Of a DNA stretch of 64,000 nucleotides, positions 9,653 through 20,320 are shown piece after piece. Source of the DNA: Areca catechu (lineage: Eukaryota; Streptophyta; Magnoliopsida; Arecales; Arecaceae); assembly GCA_021397845.1 (NCBI GenBank), contig CM038038.1:56600748-56664747 (forward strand), in the 5' to 3' direction. The notes under the pieces were generated by a model that saw only the letters and a program-made list of their open reading frames with translations, searched no databases and was not told the DNA's origin. Every line of letters begins with the position of its first letter. Position 1 is the stretch's first letter. The translations under genes were made by a program, and so were the position numbers.

Positions 9653-11433
9653 TGATGCAGAACGAAAGCTCTGATACCAAAAATGATGCAGAACAAAGAA
9701 CAAGAAGCATATGCGGAAGTAAAATTAAGATTATTCTTTTTTTTTTTATTTTTTTTATATTTCAGAAATTGGCTTTGACTCAAAGTAAAGTTAAACTAAG
9801 TTGAAGGAAACTAGGTAAGGATTGAAAGCACAATTTAGAAAAAACTAGGTTATCAGAGTAGTTCAGAAGTAACGGATCGCTAGGGGTTGAGAAACTCCCA
9901 GACCTAGGGTTTCACTCTGAACTTTCAATAGGACAGAAATAGAGAGGAGAGATGGGTTACCAACCAGACAGTGATCTTCACAGAATTTGGGTGGAAGAAC
10001 TCTCTCGGGCAGATTGTTGGATCCTCGGATTCGGCTATTTTCGCAATGGATCCTCCAATACTGGTCTCGTGGCTGGGTCGGCTTCTCCTGGACTCAAGAT
10101 CTGGGAAGAAAAAAACAAGTGATGGATTCAGAGACTCGGGAAAGGATTTACCAGTTCGAAGAACTTGAAGGCTGATGTCGCTGAGAGCCGGATTCTCTTG
10201 AAGGTTGATTCGACTCCCTCTGGAAAGAGCTTTGGATCTGAAGTACCCGGACTGTAGCTGGATGCTGGTGGTCGGCCTGGACTTGGAGAGAGAGGCCATG
10301 GGAGGTGGAATAGGCTAGGGTTGGTGGATTGAAGTGGATGGTGGGCGGCTAGGGTTTTGGAGTAGAAGTGGCTAACCTAGGGTTGGGGTTTTGGAGATCT
10401 CACACCTCCTCAAGGTTCCTAGGGAACCCGGATTTACTCCCTCACGGAGCTCAACACCTGGATGCAAGTGCGGAAGAGAGAAAACACAAAGTTTGCTCAC
10501 AAAAAAATTTGGTTTCATTCATCTTTTTTTTTTTTTTTTTCAAACTTACATGGGGGTTTAATTTATAGGCCATTACAAGAGAGTAGGGTTTTCCATCTTC
10601 CCATGTGGGACTAAAGGAGGGATCTTCAAATTAGGATATCAATCCCTACTCATATGGCCGGCCAATTAATTCCAAAGTTGATTGAAGCTTCATAAAGGAA
10701 AGTGGGTGGCGCCTCCTTGTCTTGCCCTCCAAGAAAATTTTTTTCCTTCTATGCTTGGCCTTATGTAGAAGTGTTTGGGTGCCTCTTAACCTTTCCCTTC
10801 AAGAGAAAATTTGTTGCCTTTATATCTGGCTTTAGTTGGAATGATTAGGGCGCCTCCTAACCTTGCTTTTCAAGAGAAATCTCCTTCCTTCTATGGCTCA
10901 ACCCTTTTTGGATACCTCCTTTTCTTTCTCCCCAAGTTATGGCTCCTTCTAACTTTGTTTGAGTTTTTCTGGCAGGTAATGGGCGCCTCCTTGAATTCCT
11001 CTCCAAGAGAATTTCTTTCCTTTTATAGTTGGTTCTTTAGGGAAGTCTTGGGCCGCCCCCTTGATTTGTGGACCCCTGGTGGATTTTTCCTCAATTGGCG
11101 CATAAAAGAGGGGAGCTGCTATCTGTGGTGTGGGGACCAAAGCCTGCTGGATGGAGATGTGGCACCCCCTGGACTCAGGCGTATGGCTGGGAGTGTGGCG
11201 CCCACTTGCTTGGCCTTGGGAGAAAATGTAACACCCCAGGTTGAAACCCTAGTCCACTACTGAGTCAACTTGACTCAATAAAATAAAATGCAGGTAATAT
11301 AGACTCAAGCTAAAGTTGAGTTGATCCAGTCAACCCTTATTACAAGCCAAAAAAACCCTAATTCTTCGGGCAAGGTTAATCAGAGATCCAGATGGAGCTC
11401 TGAAGTCTTCTTCTGAGTCTGGTGCCCGCACCA
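9653..11433 (-). repeat. 3' LTR, copy B
   Basis: A 1781-bp LTR ending (plus sense) GGTGCCCGCACCA. Two 31-bp U5/primer-site units lie at 9653-9714. A minus TATA box, TATAAATTAA, is at 10558-10567. A long T tract near 10527 reads as an A tract in the transcript sense. Very similar to the partner LTR at 14896. Confidence 0.93.
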
Positions 11434-12029
11434 ATTCTCCCAGGGTGGGAGGAACTCGACCCTGTCGAGTATGGATCAAGTTGGCTCTGGTATCTCTCTA
11501 AGAGGTCTGGGTCCAATTCTTGTAATTCTTCTCGGGAGATCCAAGAGTCATCAGAATCTGGCCTTCCTTGCCAGCGGACCAGGTATCTTTTGAATCCTCG
11601 ATTACGAGTAGAGATAACCTGATCATCCAGGATCTTTTCAATCTGCTCTTTCCTCACAGGCCAGTTTGTTGGTGGACACACAGGGTTGGGTTCACTCTCA
11701 AGAGCAGGATTAGGTTCAAAAGCCTCACTGGGAATCACAGCTGGCTCTCTATACTCTACTAGGTCTGTAATGTTGAAAGTGGAGCTAATGCCTAGTTTTG
11801 GAGGCAACTCGAGCACATAGGCATTGGATCCTACTCTCTTCACCACTCTAAATGGTCCAGCTCCTCTAGCATGTAACTTTCTAACGGTTCCAGGAGGAAA
11901 CCGTTCAGGCCTTAACCTAATCATTACATAGTCTTCCTCAACAAAAGTTTTGACTCGCCTATGAGAATCAGCCAACTTCTTATAAGTTTCATTACTTAAA
12001 GTTATTTTGGCATGAATTTCTTTATGCAA
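11376..12029 (-). CDS. pol: Integrase C-terminal domain plus chromodomain (copy B)
   Basis: An intact 217-residue frame. Residues 1-90 carry the GPY/F-like integrase C-terminal module (KLHARGAGPFRVVKRVGSNA, ELP..LGISSTFNITDL). About residues 125-180 form a chromodomain (KILDDQVISTRNRGF..YLVRWQGRPDSDDSW). Chromodomains of this kind bind methylated histone H3 and steer integration into heterochromatin. The first residue is a convenient ATG, not a proven start; in a full element this is the pol C-terminus. The last 19 codons lie inside the 3' LTR, so the stop codon is in U3. The frame stays open although the rest of pol is gone. Confidence 0.85.
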   Translation of the reverse strand: MHKEIHAKITLSNETYKKLADSHRRVKTFVEEDYVMIRLRPERFPPGTVRKLHARGAGPFRVVKRVGSNAYVLELPPKLGISSTFNITDLVEYREPAVIPSEAFEPNPALESEPNPVCPPTNWPVRKEQIEKILDDQVISTRNRGFKRYLVRWQGRPDSDDSWISREELQELDPDLLERYQSQLDPYSTGSSSSHPGRIGAGTRLRRRLQSSIWISD

Positions 12030-12322
12030 GTCCTTTACATGCTATGCAAGTGCATCAAGAGACTTGTGTGTGTGGGCTAATAGTGAAATCAGATCAAGTG
12101 GTGTGTGAGGCTTGTATCCATGAACAATTTCAAAGGGACTCTAGCCTATAGACCTATTGATCGAAACATTGAATGCAATTTCAGCCCTGGACAAAATACA
12201 AATCCCAATCCTGGTGCTCTCAAAATCTGAGACAATGTCCTAAACTCGACTGACGATGCATTCCTAAAGAATGGACTTTATTCAAAGGAACCCTAGGTCT
12301 AAACCTAACAAACTACGGCTCT
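12030..12322 (-). pseudogene. Integrase core remnant (copy B)
   Basis: Fragments in several frames match the last part of the core seen in copy E (RNWDLY...; SPFEIVHG). Stops follow QGQT at the same place as in copies D and N1, so the damage is shared by the subfamily and older than these insertions. Confidence 0.7.
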
Positions 12323-13996
12323 CTAGGTTTGACCTTGGGTCGGAGGATGGCATGCAGAGAATGAAAACTTATCATGGGTGCCTAGTAGGTGCCATAAGGT
12401 CTTCCAGAAGTAGGTGGCAAACCTAATAGGTTCTGACACGTGGTTCACTCTAAAGACTCTGACAAAGTATACTTGGATGGTGTAAGAAGCATTGGAAGTC
12501 CTAAAGAAAGGAAGGAAATATGAGGTGGAGTCTTGAATTACCTGTTGACTAAAGGTGGTGACCTGAAGGTTTGAATGGTGATCTATGAGTGTCAACTGGT
12601 CATCCTTATGAAAGGAAAAGTTTGCTACTCCCAGGAATGGATCAAGAGATGGTTTGAGAAGTAGACTAGGACATGTGATTGCAACAGTTAAGGTTTGTTC
12701 CCTAAGCAAATAATGATCCACTTTCTCAAGAAATGGATTGGAGAATGATTCATGGAAGGGCCTATGGATGATGACCTCAAGACTTGAAATTTGACATATG
12801 GGTGCGGAAAGGTATACTCTATAGAAGGGTAGGTCAGTCATGCGAAGGAAGGGGTCTGGGGTCATAAGGAGGACTTCTACAGGACTAGGTGAATCAATCC
12901 GCTCAAGACAAGGATGTTCAACTGAGATTACGGGAGAGACCTTAGTGGTTGGGCATGGGACAAGGTCCAATTGTAAGAGGCTTGATTCAGTCATCCTAAG
13001 GAGAGGATCTACCATAGGGTGGGAAAACTTAAACAGTTTAGTGCAAGGATCTTTAATTGGTACTTGGGGAATGACTGTCATTAGAGGGTACGAACTGATA
13101 GCTCGGGCTAACACTATGAGTTCTTCCTGGGGGTATTTGACTAAAGGAACCTAGTTCTCACAAATCTCTTGAATTTCTGAACTAGGTCCTACCACTTGGT
13201 TGCTCTCCAAGGTCTCCTCAGGTAAGGAACCAATAGTATCGATGTCACATTCTTCAAGTACTTCCCGCTCATATTCATCAACTAGACTCAAGCCAGCATC
13301 ATATACTTCCTCGATGCCATCTTTAATGGGTTTCGGGTCAGTGGTAATCGGGTCAACTGATTCTGGGCTTGTCATACCTAACCTTTCTTCCTCATTGGTA
13401 GGCTTGGGTTCTCCCTCATTAATGTCATCCTTAGGATTCTTACCACTTAGCTGTGCACAAGCCAGTCCTATGCATGGGCACTGACTAGATTTATGGCCTC
13501 TTTCTCCACAAAACAAACATTCTTGCGATATAGGAACCTGGGTCACACTGGGTTTCAAGCTAGTAGAGACCTTACTTGGGCATGGGTGTGGATCTAAATG
13601 GTTTGATCTAGAAGACTTGGGTTGTTGAGTGACTGGTCTAGAATATTGTAAGGACTTCTCATAGACACGATCCGCACTATAGATATCATGGTTAGGCTTC
13701 CTAAGGTTATGCTCGGGATCACGGTATAAGGTCCTCCTAGGTTCCTGGCATGGGTGAGGTTGGGGCCTATTAAATTTTGGATCAGGGATCCAATTTTGAT
13801 GTCTACATTTCTCAAGTACTTGGACTCGATCCCTAAGCTGGGTAAAATTCTCATGGACTTGTTCTTTACACTGGGCAACATTAGCAGTCACATCTTGATT
13901 CAATTTGTTCATACTCTCAGTAAGAGCTTTAACCATGGCCTCTAAATCAGGTTGGATTTGACCAGGTTGGTAGGGTACTCCATTCTGGGTAGACAT
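12323..13996 (-). pseudogene. gag: Chimeric ORF1: Gag N-terminus, zinc knuckle, unknown region, integrase scrap (copy B)
   Basis: A 557-codon frame from ATG 13996-13994 has a single TAG at 13151-13153; copy D has a glutamine codon there. Residues 1-120 are the Gag start. At about residue 165 there is a CCHC knuckle (CLFCGERGHKSSQC). An acidic segment follows (to about residue 280), then about 220 residues with no family I recognise, containing recurring DPLLRMT / DPFLRMT / DPFLGVA phrases. The last 30 residues (RFATYFWKTLWHLLG ... PPTQGQT) match integrase just before its catalytic glutamate. The capsid domain retained in copy N1 is missing here. Confidence 0.8.
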
Positions 13997-14877
13997 GATG
14001 CAAGCAAACACACAAAATGAGACTCAACTGAATGACTATGGGCTAACTAGACCTAGAGCCCAAACTAGATGCCCAATCAGAGTGGCAAGCTAGCCTGTAG
14101 TAACTCAGGACTCAGCCAGGCAGGTGTAAGGGGAGTGTTAGGTCCCTGAATGCCAATCCTAGACACCAATCAGAGATTGGCCAGGTAGGCGGACCAGCAC
14201 ACAAGCCCTTCGGGATGGAATCCCTGAACCACCATTCTAGACACTGAGTACAAAGCACACACAGAGTAACCAGACATACTGACTCAACACTAGCCTTGAC
14301 CCGACTTGTTGATGTCCCTAGCCCACTAAGGCAAATTAGGTCTAATCAATTTTTAGATTAAAGGCTTAGGTTCGAATGAGTGGGTGGTGGTTTTGGGCTA
14401 AGGAGAGGTTATCAACTCCTCCCCTTATCTTAGATGCTCAAATGCCCTTAAGATGAATTAAGAGATGAACACTCAAAAATAATTGGATTGCAGAACACAA
14501 AAACAGAGTTGCAGTAATTTAATTCTCAGAAATCCCACAGAAACCAATAAATCACAGGAAAATTATTCAAATAGTTTCAATTATACTGGTTTCAGCAAAA
14601 TAAAAATCACCGAATTTGGAGTTAACTGCAGTAAAAAATAATTCCTGCAACAGGATAATTACAGGCTGAAAACAGAGCACTTCCCCGTTTACAATTCCTG
14701 CTACGAAGTTATAACCCAACGGATCCCCTACACGCCCTAGGAACACCCCATGGAATGGAAAGAGGAGGTTTGCACCTCATTTCGTTCCTAGGACCGGACG
14801 TCCTGGGAGTCTACTTCGAGCAGACAAAGTAAAAAGAGAGAGACTCAAACAAGCAATCAAAACAGAAACCCTAGACA
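13997..14877 (-). other. 5' leader of copy B
   Basis: Untranslated leader, collinear with that of copy A (258-1140), from gag start to primer site. No conserved small ORF. Confidence 0.7.
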
Positions 14878-14891
14878 GGGCTCTGATAACA
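14878..14891 (-). promoter_or_regulatory. Primer binding site (copy B)
   Basis: Minus strand TGTTATCAGAGCCC: the tRNA-iMet site with one substitution (second G to T), four bases from the LTR end at 14896. Confidence 0.8.
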
Positions 14892-14895
14892 AAAA

Positions 14896-16683
14896 TGATG
14901 CAGAACGAAAGCTCTGATACCAAAAATGATGCAGAAAAAAGAACAAGAAGCGTATGCGGAAGTAAAATTAAGATTAATTCTTTTTTTTTATTTTTTTTAT
15001 ATTTCAGAAATTGGCTTTGACTCAAAGTAAAGTTAAACTAAGTTGAAGGAAACTAGGTAAGGATTGAAAGCACAATTTAGAAAAACTAGGTTATCAGAGT
15101 AGTTCAGAAGTAACGGATCACTGGGGGTTGAGAAACTCCCAGACCTAGGGTTTCGCTCTGAACTTTCAACAGGACAGAAATAGATAGGAGAGATGGGTTA
15201 CCAACCAGACAGTGATCTTCATAGAATTTGGGTGGAAGAACTCTCTCGGGCAGATTGTTGGATCCTCGGATTCGGCTATTTTCGCAATGGATCCTCCAAT
15301 ACTGGTCTCGTGGCTGGGTCGGCTTCTCCTGGACTCAAGATCTGGGAAGAAGAAAAACAAGTGATGGATTCAAAGACTCGGGAAAGGATTTACCAGTTCG
15401 AAGAACTTGAAGGCTGATGTCGCTGAGAGCCAGATTCTCTTGAAGGCTGATTCGACTCCCTCTGGAAAGAGCTTTGGATCTGAAGTACCCGGACTGTAGC
15501 TGGATGCTGGTGGTCGGCCTAGACTTGGAGAGAGAGGCCGTGGGAGGTGGAATAGGCTAGGGTTTGGTGGATTGAAGTGGATGGTGGGCGACTAGGGTTT
15601 TGGAGTAGAAGTGGCTAACCTAGGGTTGGGGTTTTGGAGATCTCACACCTCCTCAAGGTTCCTGGGGAACCCGGATTTACTCCCTCACGGAGCTCAACAC
15701 CTAGATGCAAGTGCGGAAGAGAGAAAACACAAAGTTTGCTCACAAAAAAATTTGGTTTCATTCATCTTTTTTTTTTTTTTTTTTCAAACTTATATGGGGA
15801 TTTAATTTATAGGCCATTACAAGAGAGTAGGGTTTTACATCTTCCCATGTGGGACTAAAGGAGGGGATCTTCAAATTAGGAAATCAATCCCTACTCATAT
15901 GGCCGGCCAATTAATTCCAAAGTTGATTGAAGCTTCAAAAAGGAAAGTGGGTGGCGCCTCCTTGTCTTGCCCTCCAAGAAAATATTTTTTTCCTTCTATG
16001 CTTGGCCTTATGTGGAAGTGTTTGGGTGCCTCTTAACCTTGCCCTTCAAGAGAAAATTTGTTGCCTTTTATATCTGGCTTTAGTTGGAATGATTAGGGTG
16101 CCTCCTAACCTTGCTTTTCAATAGAAATCTCCTTCCTTCTATGGCTCAACCCTTTTTGGATACCTCCTTTTCTTTCTCCCCAAGTTATGGCTCCTTCTAA
16201 CTTTGTTTTGAGTTTTTCTGGCAGGTAATGGGCGCCTCCTTGAATTCCTCTCCAAGAGAATTTCTTCCCTTTTATAGTTTGGTTCTTTTGGGAAGTCTTG
16301 GGCCGCCCCCTTGATTTGTGGACCCCTGGTGGATTTCTCCTCAATTGGCGCATAAAAGAGGGGAGCTGCTATCTGTGGTGTGGGGACCAAAGCCTGCTGG
16401 ATGGAGATGTTGCGCCCCCTGGACTCAGGCGTATGGCTGGGAGTGTGGCGCCCACTTGCTTGGCCTTGGGAGAAAATGTAACACCCCAGGTTGAAACTCT
16501 AGTCCACTACTGAGTCAACATGACTCAATAAAATAAAATGCAGGTAATATAGACTCAAGCTAAAGTTGAGTTGATCCAGTCAACCCTTATTACAAGCCAA
16601 AAAAACCCTAATTCTTCGGGCAAGGTTAATCAGAGATCCAGATGGAGCTCTGAAGTCTTCTTCTGAGTCTGGTGCCCGCACCA
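14896..16683 (-). repeat. 5' LTR, copy B
   Basis: A 1788-bp partner of the LTR at 9653-11433, with the same two 31-bp units at its inner end and the same GGTGCCCGCACCA outer end. GCAAG follows at 16684-16688. Confidence 0.93.
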
Positions 16684-16688
16684 GCAAG
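16684..16688. repeat. Target site duplication GCAAG (copy B, right)
   Basis: Second copy of the 5-bp duplication at 9648-9652; Tat1 sequence resumes after it. Confidence 0.92.
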
Positions 16689-16840
16689 TGGGCGACGCGT
16701 GGCGGCTTCCTATAGGACTTCGGGCACACCGAGAAGCGGTGACGAGGATCGCGGCAATTATGATGCAAGATCTTCGCCTCCCCACGTCATATCTGCATTT
16801 AATCCTGATGTTCCGTTTTACGACGCCCCAACGGAACGGC

Positions 16841-16855
16841 GGGCTGGGGGGCAAC
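16841..16855 (+). promoter_or_regulatory. Tat1 polypurine tract
   Basis: GGGCTGGGGGGCAAC lies directly before the LTR start TGTTATGGCC. G-rich tracts ending in GGCAAC/GGCAAA immediately before the 3' LTR are usual in Tat elements; Tat2 has GTGGGAGGCAAA in the same place. Confidence 0.75.
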
Positions 16856-18517
16856 TGTTATGGCCGCAATGATGATGTGGCCGGGCTCAGATTCCGTCAG
16901 GTATGATCGAGTCACGTGAAAGTTTCTTCTGCCGAGTCTGCCTCGGTTCCCACGCTACCGAGGTCGAGCTCGGCCCTTGCCCCCCCAGGCCACCTTTCCA
17001 ACTGATATCCCAAGAGGATACCACCCTCGCCGAGGTCGAGTTCGGTCCGGGTCTCCTCCTGCCACCTCGCCAGGTGTCCACCCGGGAGGGGTCCACCTCG
17101 ACCGAGGTCGGCTGCTCCCACGCTCCCTCACTAGGTGGCGCCCATAGACGATCCCACCAAGGCCGAGGTCGAGCCGAGCCCCTTTCGCTCCTTCGCCAGG
17201 TGGCCCCCGAAGACAGGTCCACCTCGGCCGAAGCCGGGCGCTCTCCTGCCGCCTCGCCAGGTTTCCACCCAGGAGGCGTCCACCTCGATCGAGGTCGGCT
17301 ACTCCCCCGCTCCCTCGCCAGGTGGCGCCCATAGACGGTCCCACCAAGGCCGAGGTCGAGCCGGGCCCCATTCGCTCCTTCGCCAGGTGGCCCCGGAGAT
17401 GGGTCCACCTCGGCCGAAGTCGAGCACCCTCCTGCCACCTCACCAGGTGTCCACCCATGAGGGATCCACCTCGTTCAAGGTCGGCTGCTCCCTTGCTCCT
17501 TCGCTAGGTGGCCCCGGAGACGGGTCCACCTCGGCCGAAGCCGAGCGCCCTCCTGCCACCTCGCCAGGTGTCCCCCAGGAAGGGTCCACCTCGTTCGAGG
17601 TCGGCTGCTCCCTCGCTCCTTCGCCAGGTGGCCCCGGAGACGGGTCCACCTAAGACGAAGCCGGGCACCCTTCTGCCACCCCGCCAGGTGTTCACCCAGG
17701 AGGGGTCCACCTCGACCGAGGTCAGGCCGCCCATACAGAGAAGGTCCCAAAGAGCGGAAGCATAGGTTCCGAGGTCGGCCCTCGAGCCGTGCGCACCACA
17801 AACGGCACCCCGTATGGATGGCGGCGGCACGCGAAAGACCACTTACGCTGGCCTGATAGGTCCTGCAGTCGAGAGACGCGGTTCTGACCAAACAGGGCCC
17901 GTTAACGGATAGCGCCGGCACTTAGGAAGGAGAGCGCCCTCACTGGGCCTGAGGTCTGACCAGCCGATCTGCCGGTGCCACCCCCTTTTTCTTTACCCTT
18001 TCCCTGCTGGGCTCGGCGAATGAGGTCGGAAAGCCGCCTGGCCCTCAAAACCAAAAAGGGAAAGAGAAAAGGATGGAGAGGGTAGCCTCCTAAGAGCAGA
18101 AGACAGGCAGGCAGCGGGAGGAGATAAAAGGAAGGAAATTGGAGGCGACCAGGTAAGCTGGGACGAGTAAGAAACAGTGGCCAAAAGCCCCGCTCCGAGA
18201 GTAAGATCAAGGATCTCGAGAAGGGATCGCTTGGCATGAGCTCGGCAAGGAGGCCCGGCCGGGTTTCTGGTCCCTACAGCACCCTTCTTGCTAGTAAAAT
18301 TCTCTGAGTCTGGGACTCCTTCGGGGGCCCGTCTTGGAGAATCTGTTCCTTCTCGCCATCTACTAACTTGACGGTCGGAGTTCCCTCACCGGGATCCCCG
18401 GCCAGGGTCTTCTGACCCTCTCTTGCAGGTTCCCTCCAGCCAGGAGGCCCCAGGAGCAAGGTGGTCTGGTGGGATCGGTGGATCCGAGGCACGGGCGCGG
18501 CGGCGAGATCGACAACA
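16856..18517 (+). repeat. 3' LTR of Tat1
   Basis: About 1662 bp from TGTTATGGCC to GACAACA. The right border is where GC-rich sequence changes abruptly to AT-rich sequence (18518). The partner LTR is off-window, so the borders rest on the polypurine tract, TG...CA ends and composition change. The following five bases, CCTAT, are the expected right target duplication. Confidence 0.72.
16960..17735 (+). repeat. Imperfect tandem array inside the Tat1 LTR
   Basis: Repeated modules such as 'cgccaggtggccccggaga' and 'gggtccacctcggccgaag' recur at about 120 bp (17401, 17522, 17642). Earlier copies are arranged in longer, more diverged units of roughly 180-190 bp. ORFs on both strands here (for example 16955-17458 minus) are consequences of the repeat. 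Confidence 0.85.
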
Positions 18518-19700
18518 CCTATAAACTCAATTAGGGTCTAATTAGATCCAATTAGAACCCAAATTGAATCAATTTAGAACCCTAATTCGAATCTAATTCG
18601 AATAGAAGCTAGGATTTGCAACACCTGCTATAGTGTTATCATGCAAACATGGTTTAATTACAAATTAAACTCTTGATCAATTCTCTTAAGTGTGTGACCC
18701 ATTGGGTTCCACATCTAGCCAGCAGTGGGTTCGAATACAAGTTGACCTAATTTGATTAGAACTCTTTTAATCGATTTAGGTCAAACCGGGCTTACCCGAT
18801 TATGATCAATTAGGACTCTTCCTAATAAGTGATCATTCAATTTAATCAACCCACTAGATAAGATTGACGTCTAGCAACATGTCATGTCTACCCGGAAGAT
18901 ATGGAAATTCTGGTGAAATACCAAAAATATCCTTCAGTAGAAAGTTACCGTACAATTAAATCCTTCGATCAGCTTGCACCTAGAATATAATTATGGATAT
19001 GGATATATGTCAACTCCAATATTATATTCATTTCTAGCTTAATCTTATATTGATGATTCAATTATCTTGATATTAGATATCATCTCTAATTTTTTATTTT
19101 GATCAAAGATTCCCTGAATCATCATCCGATTGATAACTAGCTGGATGCAATCTCTTCTTACTAAGAGTGATCGATTCCTTGTTGACCTACTCATTACCTT
19201 CATATCCAATTCACCATTCCCAGTATCAATCCTGTGCATGACTCAGTGTCATGATTAGAATTGAACCAAAGCATGGTTTCATGTACATAAGGTACTTATG
19301 GCAGTCTTAGGTCAAAGGATTACTTGTACCACTCCCACTATGAGAACCTTCTATTGACATGTAGCTAAGACTCCATTAGATGTTCTCAAGTTGGATCATA
19401 TCAGTGAACTTATTCTCTAATGAGCACCCACATCCTAGTATTAGCGTCATACACAAGTGACTGTGAGAGCAGTCACCCTATTCAGTATACATAGGATGTG
19501 CTAGTCTTACCGGAAAAACCCTGATCCCCTACTCAAGGTTCCTTTGACTAGGAATATTTTAGATTAAGGTTTTAAGACTTTAGGTCCCACTGGTATGATC
19601 TCATCATAATCCTAAAATCATAGCCCTAATCTATGGGGTTCATCATATAATAATAAACACATCGTATGATGAAAAACAATGCCTTTATTAGAATATTATC
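18518..19700 (-). other. AT-rich LTR-like segment, unassigned
   Basis: About 1.2 kb of AT-rich sequence with no supported coding frame, bounded by the Tat1 LTR on the left and Copia coding sequence on the right. It shares nothing obvious with the Copia 5' LTR (22244-23940), so it is not that element's 3' LTR. The minus strand has 'aataaaggcattg' near 19680, a polyadenylation-like stretch. It may be another Copia LTR or 3' flank. Confidence 0.4.
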
Positions 19701-19702
19701 AA

Positions 19703-20320
19703 TTACAATGGTTTGGGAGATACAACATAGATTGGCTTGTAGGGAATATCCCTTTCAAATCTCCCCCTGGTTTGTTTACCCATTTGGCATGCATCACTAA
19801 CATGATCAAAATCTACTTTAAACTTAGGCATGCCTCTAACAAGATTTTTGAAAATTAACTTGGCAATAGTATGCATGCTAGCATAACCCAATCTTCTATG
19901 CCATAATAAGCAAGACTCCTTAGTCTTAGCATTCATTGCAACTAGACTGGAGCTACTTGACATGGCAAGATCATTTAGATCTACCACATAAATATTTTCT
20001 AGTCTGTGTCCAATGAATTTGCTACTAGGATCAAGAAAGTTTATTACTATACACATAGATGATTCGAAGATAACTTTGAATCCTTTATCACACAATTGAC
20101 TAATACTCAATAGATCGTGCTTCAACTTATCTACTAGCAATACATTTTCAATGAAAGTACAGTGGATTATTTTGATCTTACCAATTCCAATTATTTTTCC
20201 TTTGCCATTGTCTCCAAAAGTAACCATACCTCCTTCTTTCATTTCCAGGGTGATGAATTGATCCTTGTCACCTATTATATGCCTTGAGCAGCCACTGTCG
20301 AGATACCATTTTTTTTTTAA
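19703..20320 (-). pseudogene. pol: Copia protease and GAG-pre-integrase domain
   Basis: Reading starts near 20310 with YLDSGCSRHIIGDKDQF, the Copia aspartic protease active site (DSG). It runs through GDNGKGKIIGIGKI and LLSISQLCDKGFKV to LWHRRLGYASMHTIAKL, the GAG-pre-integrase signature, and CQMGKQTRGRF. The frame ends at 19703, where the sequence stops resembling Copia (about 19750); integrase, RT and RNase H are missing. The longest ATG-started part is 19703-20242. A frame change lies between protease and the second Gag knuckle. Confidence 0.8.

Larger units (their letters stand above)
9653..16683 (-). mobile_element. Family X copy B, complete non-autonomous chromovirus
   Basis: This is a 7031-bp minus-strand element with both LTRs (9653-11433 and 14896-16683), GCAAG target duplication and a primer site. 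The internal region has one long Gag-unknown-integrase-scrap frame (12323-13996, one stop) and an intact integrase C-terminus/chromodomain frame (11376-12029). Protease, RT, RNase H and most of the integrase core are absent without flanking rearrangement, so the deletion predates insertion. The same layout in copy D shows an amplified non-autonomous subfamily. Confidence 0.93.
2892..18517 (+). mobile_element. Tat1: Tat-lineage Ty3/Gypsy element, 5' part missing
   Basis: Plus-strand order is RT, RNase H, second archaeal-type RNase H, integrase (2892-5856), a 120-bp tandem array (5993-6757), an antisense gene (7238-9336), a polypurine tract (16841-16855) and a 3' LTR (16856-18517). A second RNase H between RNase H and integrase is diagnostic of the Tat lineage. 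A long 3' region with tandem repeats and an antisense ORF is also typical. Copy A covers its 5' side, so gag, protease, 5' LTR and left target duplication are off-window. Copy B (9653-16683) is nested in the 3' region. Confidence 0.88.

Noticed and set aside
12840..13154. Plus-strand ORF of 104 residues, also present opposite copy D (56673-56987)
   Set aside because: It is conserved only because it lies antisense to the conserved chimeric ORF1; no separate codon-level evidence.
16887..17653. Overlapping proline/arginine-rich ORFs on both strands
   Set aside because: They arise from GC-rich tandem modules within the Tat1 LTR; several frames are open at once and none is preferred.
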